The position numbers and the translations under genes are program-made. Shown piece after piece: positions 52,921 to 62,000 of a stretch of DNA of 64,000 bases. Source of the DNA: a virus; the IMG/VR virus record IMGVR_UViG_3300025162_000016, positions 64,001-128,000 of that record. One strand, given 5' to 3'. The notes under the pieces are model-generated. The model made no database searches, had not been told where the DNA came from, and worked only from the letters and a program-made list of their open reading frames with translations. Position 1 is the first letter of the stretch, and each line of letters opens with the position of its first letter.

Positions 52921-53022
52921 AACGGCGGCAATTGGAATAATGGTAATATTGCTGGCTCTCGTAGTTCTAATTGGAATAATTATGTTTGGAATAACAACAA
53001 CAATATTGGGCTGCGTGGTCGT
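52921..53022 (+). repeat. DGR template repeat TR (102 bp, non-coding)
   Basis: AAC/AAT-rich sequence here is homologous to VR1 and VR2. It contains 30 adenines by my count, concentrated in AAY triplets at variable codons. Adenine-specific mutagenesis of such triplets can give many residues without stops. It lies 18 bases after avd and 194 bases before the reverse transcriptase. It does not lie in a convincing reading frame. Confidence 0.95.
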
Positions 53023-53090
53023 TTTGTGACGATACGATGTATTTTTGGAATTTTTTGTTTCTATATGATTACGGTTATATAGACAAGACC

Positions 53091-53120
53091 AATAATTATG
53101 TTTGAGAAATAACAACAAAT
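53091..53120 (+). repeat. Possible relic of a second template repeat
   Basis: AATAATTATGTTTGAGAAATAACAACAAAT resembles the template segment AATAATTATGTTTGGAATAACAACAACAAT with small indels. It keeps AAT/AAC triplets unlike either variable repeat. It may be a duplicated or decayed template. Alternatively, it may be part of the structured spacer RNA. Confidence 0.45.
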
Positions 53121-53162
53121 GGTCAGCATAATCATCCTGCGATAAGCAAACAAATAACGGGC

Positions 53163-53209
53163 AAATTGTGGTGAATAGTAGAGGGTGAACTCAAATTTCA
53201 CCACAATTT
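53163..53209 (+). promoter_or_regulatory. Long hairpin between template repeat and reverse transcriptase
   Basis: A perfect 13-bp inverted repeat (AAATTGTGGTGAA at 53163-53175, TTCACCACAATTT at 53197-53209) with a 21-base loop ends seven bases before the RT start. T-rich sequence follows, so it could terminate or attenuate template RNA. It could also be a structure needed for priming. Confidence 0.75.
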
Positions 53210-53216
53210 ATTTTCT

Positions 53217-54215
53217 ATGGGTAAAAAATATAAAAATCTAATACATTTGGTGGTAGATGACGATAATTTACGTAAAGCATATGAACAAGCAAGAAAAAAC
53301 AAACGATATAAGAGAGGGGTGTTAATATTCAAGGAAAGATTGGAATATAATTTACAACAGATCAAAAAAGAGATTTTAGAAAAAACATATAAAATTGGTG
53401 CATATAAAGATTTTACGATATATTATCCAAAAGAAAGAAAAATCTCGGCTCTACCATTCAAAGATAGAGTAGTTCAACATGCATTATGTAATATTATAGA
53501 ACCTATATTTGATAGATATATGTTTTCCTGTAGTTATGCTTGTAGGAAAGGAAAAGGAACGCACCGATGCATGATGAAAGCAAGGGATATAATCCGTGCG
53601 GTACCAAAAAATAAACCATTGTTCTTTCTAAAAATGGACTTTAGAAAATTCTTCCCTTCCATAAACAAAGAAATATTATATAAAGAAATAAATCGAAAAA
53701 TAAAAGATAAACATATCATGTGGTTATTACATCAAATAATACCACCTATTGGAAATGGGCTTCCTATCGGTAATCTAACCAGTCAATTATTTGCCAATGT
53801 TTACGGAACTATTTTCGACAGATATATAAAACAATTTCTGCGAGTAAAACATTATGTCAGATATATGGATGACACCGTTATTATATCCACCGATAAAGCA
53901 TATCTTATATCAACTCTCCAAAAAATAACGTGGTTTATAAAAAATATATTAAAATTAGAATTCTCCAAATGGTACATAGAAAATATTAAAAAAGGACTTA
54001 ATTTCGTGGGTTATAGAATATTTAGATCTCACATTCTTATCAGAAAATCGTCAGTGGTTAGATGTAAAAGAAAAATTCAATCCTATTTATACCACGAGAA
54101 GTACAAAGAATTGTACAGATCGCTAATAAGTTGGAGTGGACATATTAAATGGTCAAACTCATACAATTTAGGACAACATATAGAAAGACAAATACAATTA
54201 TGGCAAATGAATTAG
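53217..54215 (+). CDS. DGR reverse transcriptase (332 aa)
   Basis: It copies the template RNA into adenine-mutagenised cDNA that replaces the variable repeat. Landmarks are ALPFKDRVVQHALCNIIEPIFDRYM (RT region 1-2), FLKMDFRKFFPSI with Asp about residue 141, GLPIGNLTSQLFANVYG (residues 181-197; the DGR-type form of the motif that is QGxxxSP in retroviral enzymes), and the catalytic RYMDDTVII (YMDD at 216-219). The thumb-like C-terminal part ends HIKWSNSYNLGQHIERQIQ. Length is normal for the group. No intron maturase or endonuclease domain is present. Start codon 53217 has no ribosome site and follows a strong hairpin, hinting at control of RT expression. The end overlaps the next gene by 16 bases. 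Confidence 0.95.
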   Translation: MGKKYKNLIHLVVDDDNLRKAYEQARKNKRYKRGVLIFKERLEYNLQQIKKEILEKTYKIGAYKDFTIYYPKERKISALPFKDRVVQHALCNIIEPIFDRYMFSCSYACRKGKGTHRCMMKARDIIRAVPKNKPLFFLKMDFRKFFPSINKEILYKEINRKIKDKHIMWLLHQIIPPIGNGLPIGNLTSQLFANVYGTIFDRYIKQFLRVKHYVRYMDDTVIISTDKAYLISTLQKITWFIKNILKLEFSKWYIENIKKGLNFVGYRIFRSHILIRKSSVVRCKRKIQSYLYHEKYKELYRSLISWSGHIKWSNSYNLGQHIERQIQLWQMN

Positions 54216-54496
54216 GAAATATTACAACGTACAACCTTTTGAAATCAGAAGGTGAATTATGGCAATCCGCCGCAATAGCAGCAATGAAAGCTGCGGTAAA
54301 CATAAAAAATGAAAGTCCAGAAACGCAAAGACATACCGAAAGAATGCAATGGGCAGGTAATGTATTATCAAATCCGGATACTTGGGTAACCGCTCATAGA
54401 TGGGATATCATACAAAATCCTACTATCGCAACTAATGGACATACTTCAACTGATAGTGATATCGAATATGTCGTGGCTGGATTGGTGCCGGTATAA
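54200..54496 (+). CDS. Hypothetical small virion-region protein (98 aa)
   Basis: The start ATG at 54200 (MANELGNITTYNLLKSEGELW) is preferred over one 51 bases upstream inside the RT gene. The protein is short and soluble, with QSAAIAAMKAAVNIKNESPETQRHTERMQWAGNVLSNPDTWV and a C-terminal DSDIEYVVAGLVPV. I do not recognise the family. The middle looks like two helices suitable for a small capsomer or tail-tube-associated protein. It overlaps the RT end by 16 bases, so the retroelement is embedded in the tail operon. Confidence 0.65.
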   Translation: MANELGNITTYNLLKSEGELWQSAAIAAMKAAVNIKNESPETQRHTERMQWAGNVLSNPDTWVTAHRWDIIQNPTIATNGHTSTDSDIEYVVAGLVPV

Positions 54497-54602
54497 ATAA
54501 TTAAAACTATCAATTATTCAAAAATTCCAAATATATATACTTATAAACGATGAACTATAATTCGGTTCAGAGAAAAACTTAACTAAGAAAGATATTAAAT
54601 CT

Positions 54603-54866
54603 ATGGCAGAAATTAAAGTCGAAAAACAAACAGTAACAAGCATGTATCCAATTCAATATAAATTCACTACCTACAAAACAGTGAGCGATATTAATGGAGC
54701 CGAAGTCCAAATTGTAGATACTACCGAAATTCGAACCACTGCGGACCTGGAATCTGAAATAACCCAACTCAATTCCCAAGTCACTTCCGTCCAAGCCAGA
54801 ATTACCGCCGTTCAAGCTAAACAAACACTGATCGCTGATCTGTTAGCCGAAGAAGTTACTCCCTAA
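54603..54866 (+). CDS. Small coiled-coil protein (87 aa)
   Basis: It starts MAEIKVEKQTVTSMYPIQYK, with a beta-type front half (YKFTTYKTVSDINGAEVQIVDTT). A heptad-like C-terminal half (LESEITQLNSQVTSVQARITAVQAKQTLIADLL) is probably a coiled coil for oligomerisation. An AGAAAGA-type ribosome site is weak. The gene is followed by a terminator 30 bases after the stop. It may be a small fibre or tail accessory protein. Confidence 0.68.
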   Translation: MAEIKVEKQTVTSMYPIQYKFTTYKTVSDINGAEVQIVDTTEIRTTADLESEITQLNSQVTSVQARITAVQAKQTLIADLLAEEVTP

Positions 54867-54896
54867 TCAGAATTAGAATTAGGTGCCCATCATGAA

Positions 54897-54926
54897 CCCC
54901 GTATTTTTATGAATACGGGGATTTTT
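54897..54926 (+). terminator. Intrinsic terminator after the coiled-coil gene
   Basis: A 9-bp stem CCCCGTATT / AATACGGGG with a short loop is followed by ATTTTT. It lies between the stop at 54866 and the next gene at 55020. It ends the DGR-containing transcription unit. Confidence 0.88.
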
Positions 54927-55019
54927 GACGTACATTATTAATATTTTTAAAGAGGAATATGATTGGTGGGCGACTTTCTGTTCCTTCTCTATATTTATGA
55001 TAGAGAATAATATATTAAT

Positions 55020-55979
55020 ATGTTAACCGATGCCCCAAATAAATTAGAGTCAGTTTGGATACAACGAAACACCGGTAACCAATTTTATGAGCAGATTAAC
55101 ATTTCCGGCTCAGATCTGCTTATATATCACTCTTCCAGCGGAGAATTACAAGCCGATAAAATATCCGTTTTTATGGCGAAGTATGCGCCATCCGCTACCA
55201 CTTCATTAAGCGCATCATGGGCTTCTTCTTCTCTCAGTACTAGTTATATAGCATTCGATGGTAATAGACCGATATCTCGGAATGATCCTAACTTTTTCGG
55301 TATTAATGTTGGTGGAAATAATATGACAGATTTTTTAACTAATTTTTTCTTCCCGTTTTTATCAGCAACGGTTGCAATTAATTCAGTTGGACCCTATTTT
55401 GAAATTGGGACTAGTCAGAATATTACCATAAATGCATCCGTTACTGTTAATCAGGAAACTATATTTGGGAGCGGTAGTATATTAAAAGATGGATTAATTG
55501 TTTTAAATTCAGCTACTCCTACTGCCGGATTTTCATATGCTGACACCGGAGTTACTACCTATCATTCATATATAGCAAAAGTACAAACCGATAATAACGG
55601 TTCTCCTACGTTAATTCAATCAAGTACACAAACCGCCACTTTTATTTATCCATATTTTTATGGCACATCAACAAATCCGGCATTATCAGGAACTACACTC
55701 TATACCACCCTTACTAAAGTGGTTGCCCCATTGGGTAATCCACAATTAAATTCAATTGCGGAAGTAACTGCAACTTATCTTTATTTTGCCTTTCCTGCCA
55801 CCCATGCGGATGCAATTGACGCACTTGATCCTAACTTATTCCATGTTTTAACCGCATATAATAAAACCACAGTATCGGTTACTAGTGTAGGATTAGTCAG
55901 TAATTGGACAACAAATTATACAGTTTACCGTTGGTCAACGATAGCGAATTTCAAAGGAACCTATACGTATACTTTTTAA
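55020..55979 (+). CDS. Tail-fibre-associated structural protein (319 aa)
   Basis: The N-terminal DAPNKLESVWIQRNTGNQFYEQINISGSDLLIYHSSSGELQADK is of the kind that starts phage fibre or tail-tip proteins. A short SASWASSSLSTSY unit (about residues 62-75) links it to the giant fibres. The rest is beta-rich: NDPNFFGINVGGNNMTDFLTNFFFPFLSA, SVGPYFEIGTSQNITINASVTVNQETIFG and a C-terminal SVTSVGLVSNWTTNYTVYRW. It begins after a terminator, suggesting its own promoter, and lies 29 bases before the second giant fibre gene. The exact function is unknown. Confidence 0.72.
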   Translation: MLTDAPNKLESVWIQRNTGNQFYEQINISGSDLLIYHSSSGELQADKISVFMAKYAPSATTSLSASWASSSLSTSYIAFDGNRPISRNDPNFFGINVGGNNMTDFLTNFFFPFLSATVAINSVGPYFEIGTSQNITINASVTVNQETIFGSGSILKDGLIVLNSATPTAGFSYADTGVTTYHSYIAKVQTDNNGSPTLIQSSTQTATFIYPYFYGTSTNPALSGTTLYTTLTKVVAPLGNPQLNSIAEVTATYLYFAFPATHADAIDALDPNLFHVLTAYNKTTVSVTSVGLVSNWTTNYTVYRWSTIANFKGTYTYTF

Positions 55980-56008
55980 TGAAAAATCACCCGTAATAAA
56001 GATATTCT

Positions 56009-59000
56009 ATGCCAATCCCGATTTCAACTTTTTTCGAGTTAAGTACCGAATTACCCATTGATAATAGAATTGTTGCGGCTAATATCTCTATAAGAAATGC
56101 GATCACAGATACATGGAGATTTGAAGGATTGCATTGTTATGTAGTCGATGAACAAATAAATTATCAATTACAAGGCGGTATTTTAAATACCGATTGGGTT
56201 GTTTTAAATGCAGGTGGAACTGCGGAATCCGCATCATGGGCTAGCAGTTCTTTAAGTTCAAGTTATTTATTAGGATCACATACCGGTTCTACTTTCGGTA
56301 CAGCAAGTTGGGCAGTATCCGCTTCATGGTCTCCTGCTCAACCATCTTCAACGGCAGAATCCGCATCATGGGCTAGTTCATCTATCAGCGCCAGTTATTT
56401 ATTCGGTCCACATACCGGTTCTACTTTTGGTACTGCAAGTTGGGCAGTATCGGCTTCGTGGTCTCCTAGTCAACCATTTTCAACAGCAGAATCGGCATCA
56501 TGGGCAAGTAGTTCTTTAAGTTCAAGTTATTTATTTGGTCCACATACCGGTTCTACTTTTGGAACCGCATCATGGGCACTTAATTCGTTAACGGCTAGTT
56601 ATATTTCTTCCAGTAATATCACCGGCGATATTACTGCGTTTAGCGCCTCATGGGCATCGAGTTCAATTAGCGCATCATATGCATTATCTTCATCCTGGAC
56701 AATTAATGCGAGTACTGCAAGTAATTCTTTAACGGCGTCATATCTTACTCCTGAAAATAATTACACCGTTCATAATTTAGATATTACTAATAATCTTACG
56801 AATGGAACGGGATCAATTGCAAACAGTCTTGTTTCTCATGCGGAAGGTTATTTTACAATTGCAAATGGGTATGCATCTCATGCGGAAGGAGATTCTACTA
56901 CAACCATCGGGATATCTTCTCATGCGGAAGGCGAATCTGCCACTGCAACCGGTAATTTTTCTCATGCCGAAGGTAAAACCACCAATGCAATTGGAAATTA
57001 TTCCCATGCAGAAGGTCAAAACACACAAGCATATAAAGATTATTCTCATGCCGAAGGTTATGGCACATGGGCAAGCCAAATATATTCTCATGCGGAAGGC
57101 AATTCTACCGTAGCAATTGGAACCGGTTCGCATGCCGAGGGCGACGTTACAACTGCGGCTGGAAATTTTTCTCATACCGAAGGAGATTCTACTACTGCAA
57201 ACACAAACCATTCTCATGCGGAAGGTTCATTTACTATTACGAATGGAGTGGCGTCTCATGCCGAAGGAGAATCTACAACTACAGATGGACATTATTCCCA
57301 TGCCGAAGGTGGTTCTACAAAAACATTCGGACCGTATTCCCATGCGGAAGGTTATAATACAATTGCACGGTCATGGGGGTCTCATGCCGAGGGTGCTTTT
57401 ACGATGGTGTCTGAAATTAGTGACGGAGCACATGCGGAAGGACTAGAAACAACTGCATCGGGACAAAGTTCTCATGCGGAAGGATTTGGTTCAGTTACAA
57501 CCACAAATTTTTCTCATGCCGAGGGCGATCATACTACTGCGAATGGCCAAAGCTCTCATACAGAGGGTAAAAATACAATAGCAAATGGAAAGAGTTCCCA
57601 TGCCGAAGGTTATTTTACAATTGCCACCAATGATTTTTCCCATGCGGAAGGTATGAACACGGAGGCATATGAAGAGGGTTCTCATGCGGAAGGAGGCGGT
57701 ACATCTACACTGGGAGTTGGTTCTCATGCGGAAGGCGCTTCCACAACTGCAACTGGACATTATTCTCATGCGGAAGGTGATACTACATATGCAAATGGAG
57801 CGGCTTCTCATGCGGAAGGTGGATCTACATTCGCAAATGGAGTTAGTTCTCATGCGGAAGGTTATTATACAACTGCAATTGGAGATTATTCCCATGCGGA
57901 AGGTGGATCTACATTCGCAAATGGAAATTATTCTCATGCAGAAGGTTATAGTACAACTGCAACTGGAGAATTTTCTCATGCGGGAGGTAATAATACAGTA
58001 GCATACGCTAATTATCAAACAGTCGTAGGACGATTTAATATTGCTAATAACAGCACCGATTTATTTGTAGTTGGCGGTGGTGCAAATGATGCAAACAGAA
58101 AAGACATATTAAAAGTATCTACCACCGGTGTTATTGTAAATGGTGGCGTCACTTCTTCATTATTTGGAACCGCATCATGGGCACTTAATTGTTTAACTGC
58201 GAGTTATACTTCTGCCAGCAATATTACCGGAAACATTACCGCCTTTAGTTCTTCCTGGGCATCAAGTTCATTGAGTTCTTCCTACGCCTTATCCGCCTCT
58301 TATGCATTATCGGCATCGTATGCATTAACAAGTAGTTACGCCAATTCAGCTTCTTATGCATTATCTTCATCTTATGCATTAACTGCGAGTTATATTTCCA
58401 GTGCATTTGCGATCGTAGGAACAGCATCTTATGCTTATAATGCGGGGACGGCATCATGGGCATGGAATTTAATTGGAGGATTACCGTCAATAGAATCGGC
58501 CTCTTGGGCATCATCGAGTTTATATTCTATTGGAGCAATTTATGCATCCAGTTCAATTAGTTCCAGTTGGGCATCCTCATCGATTAGTTCGAGTTATTTA
58601 TTTGGATCACATACCGGCTCTACATTTGGAACTGCAAGCTGGGCATTTAATGCTTTAACGGCTAGTTATATTTCTTCCAGTAATATTGCCGGAAATGTTA
58701 CCGCATTCAGTGCGAGTTGGGCATCTGCTAGTATTTCCGCAAGTTATTTAAATGGATCACACACTGGTTCTACCTTTGGGACTGCAAGTTGGGCAGTATC
58801 CGCTTCATGGGTAAGTGCCTCTACATTTATTACAACAGCACAAACAGCTTCATATGTATCTTCCAGTAATATTTTCGGTAATATAACTGCATTTAGTGCA
58901 TCTTGGGCATCATCTAGTATATCATCCAGTTATTTATTTGGACCGCACACTGGTTCAACATTTGGTACATCGTCTTGGGCAATTAATGCTACTACTGCAT

Positions 59001-62000
59001 CTTATATCTCTTCCAGTAATATTTTCGGTAATATAACTGCGTTTAGTGCATCATGGGCCTCTTCTTCAATTAGCGCAAGTTATTTATTAGGATCACATAC
59101 CGGTTCTACTTTTGGTACCGCATCATGGGCACTCAATTCATTAACAGCAAGTTATATCACATCGAGTAATATTTTTGGCAGTGTAACCGCTTTTTCCGCA
59201 TCATGGGCAAGTTCATCTATTAGTTCCAGTTATTTATTCGGATCACATACCGGTTCTACTTTTGGAACGGCATCCTGGGCACTTAATTCATTAACGGCTA
59301 GTTATATTTCTTCCAGTAATATTGCCGGAAATGTTACCGCATTCAGTGCGAGCTGGGCATCATCCTCTATCAGTGCGAGTTATTTATTTGGGTCGCATAC
59401 CGGCTCTACCTTTGGAACGGCATCCTGGTCAAATAATTCAATAACCGCTAGTTATATCACATCGAGTAATATTTTTGGCAATGTAACTGCTTTTAGTGCA
59501 TCATGGGCATCAAGTTCAATTAGTTCGAGTTATTTATTTGGTTCACATACCGGCTCTACTTTCGGCACTGCCTCTTGGGCAATAAATTCCTTAACGGCAT
59601 CTTCCGCCGATTCTTTTTTTGTAAGAAACGATTTAACCGTGGGCGGCATATTGCGGGCGGGACAAATTAGTAGTAGTTTTATTTATATCACTTCAAGTTA
59701 TTTGGTAGTAACTGATAATATTCTTACATTAAATGCACAGACACCGCACATGCGATATGCCGGAATTGAAGTGTGGGATTCGGGATCGACAGATCAGATG
59801 GCAAGTATATTATGGGACGGTCAGAATAATTACTTTTTTATCTCATCCAGTGATGCCGGTTACAGTAGGAAAATTATTTTAGGTCCAACCGGTGAGGTAG
59901 ATTTAACAACCGGTAAGATACCAGTGGCTATAGAAGGAAATAGTATTGGTGATAGTATAATACAACAAATTGGATCAGTAATTACTATCACGGGTAGTTT
60001 AGTAGCCACATCAGTAACCGCTTCATTATTTGGAACCGCAAGTTGGGCATTAAACGCTTTAACAGCGAGTTATGTATCTTCCAGTAACATCGCCGGTAAT
60101 GTTACCGCCTTTAGTTCGTCGTGGGCATCGTCAAGTATCTCAGCAAGTTATTTAAATGGATCACACACTGGTTCTACGTTTGGAACCGCATCTTGGGCGA
60201 ATAATGCTTTAACCGCATCTTATATTTCTTCGAGTAATATTACCGGAAACATTACCGCATTTAGTTCTTCTTGGGCATCAAGCTCATTGAGTTCATCGTA
60301 TCCATGGTTTACTACGGGAAGTAATATTGCGTATGTCGGAGGAAATGTTGGTATTGGGATTGCTACACCGGTAGAAACATTAGCAATATATCAACCTATT
60401 GGTTCGAATTCAAGTCTATCATTGGCGGATGGAGATGTTACACATGGAGTAACAACATTAGCAGGAACAAATGTTTGGTTATTAATCAATGAACACACTA
60501 CAGATAAAGGCGGAGCACAATTAATTGGATTTTCGGATGCTTCGGATAATCCGGCATTTGAAATAAAAGGAGTTAATACTACAGATCCGGATGTAAACAT
60601 ACCGGCAATTGTATTAGATGGATATAGTGCCAATGGAACTGGAGTTAAAGCATTGGCGGCAACTAAAACGGTGGTACAGCTTCAGAACAATGGAGTTGCG
60701 CTTTTTAGTCTTTTAGGAAACGGTAATGTTGGCATAGGAATTACTAATCCAATAAACAGTTTGGATGTAGTAGGAAACATTTCTTGCAGCGTAATAACCG
60801 CCTCGTTATTTTATGGCACTGCCAGTTGGGCTCTTAATTCTAAAACAGCGAGTTATATTTCTTCCAGTAATATTTTTGGTAGCATTACCGCATTTTCTTC
60901 TTCATGGGCTTCCAGTTCATTAATAGCAATAAGTGCAATCTATGCATCCAGTTCAATAACAGCTACGAGTTCGATATTCGCATCTGCGAGTTTATATACC
61001 ACCGGCGCAATTTATGCGTCCAGTTCAATCAGTGCAAGCTGGGCATCTGCTAGTATATCGTCTAGTTATTTATTTGGATCACATACCGGCTCTACATTTG
61101 GAACATCATCTTGGGCTTTTAATTCATTAACTGCTAGTTATATTTCTTCGAGTAATATCACCGGCAATATTACCGCATTTTCTTCTTCATGGGCTTCCAG
61201 TTCATTGAGTTCATCGTATCCATGGTTTACTACGGGAAGTAATATCGCTTATGTCGGCGGAAATGTTGGAATTGGAACAACCAATCCAGCAAATATTATT
61301 GATATTTATCAGAATACAAATTCCAAACCGAAACTTTTGTTTACAAATGCATCAAATGGCACGGGGGCACAGAGTTTAATGGAGTTTGCGAATGATGTGG
61401 GTAATAGAGCGGATTTTGGAATGAATAGTTCCAATAAAACCCAATATGGTAATATTGAACCCGGTTTCGCATTTATGTATACGACTGCCCCTGGTTTCGC
61501 ATTCATGGATGATAGCGCAGGGGGTAAAATAAGTTTTTGGATAGGTTCTAATATATGGAATTCGGCACAATTAACAATAACCGCATCTGGCGTTGGCATT
61601 GGTATCACGACTCCAGTAAATAAATTAGATGTAGCAGGTAATATTTCTTGTTCCATAATCACCGCCTCATTATTCTATGGAACTGCATCGTGGGCACTTA
61701 ATTCTTTAACAGCTAGTTATGTTTCTTCCAGTAATATTATTGGTATAGTAACCGCCTTAAGCGCAAGCTGGGCTAGTGCATCAATCAGTGCTTCATATGC
61801 TCCAGTCCAACCAAATTATTCTTCGAGTGTTTCTGTACAATTTGGGACTAAACAAGACACACTTGTAACTGGAAATACTTATTCTATTACATCATCTTGG
61901 GCTTTTAATTCATTAACTGCTAGTTATATTTCTTCCAGTAATATTATTGGTAATGTAACCGCATTTTCTGCATCATGGGCATCTTCCAGCATTTCTTCTA

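Noticed and set aside
53217-54215. Reverse transcriptase as a retron or group II intron enzyme
   Set aside because: The adjacent template and variable repeats with adenine-only changes, the Avd partner and the lack of maturase or endonuclease domains fit a DGR.
56834-58015. Possible CRISPR array because of regular 42-bp repeats
   Set aside because: The repeats are degenerate, in frame, have no spacers and encode a known adhesin-type peptide.
56802-58018. Open frames in other frames across the SHAEG repeats
   Set aside because: They are periodic by-products of the 42-bp repeat (MRK/RMR patterns). The SHAEG frame continues across the whole giant gene.
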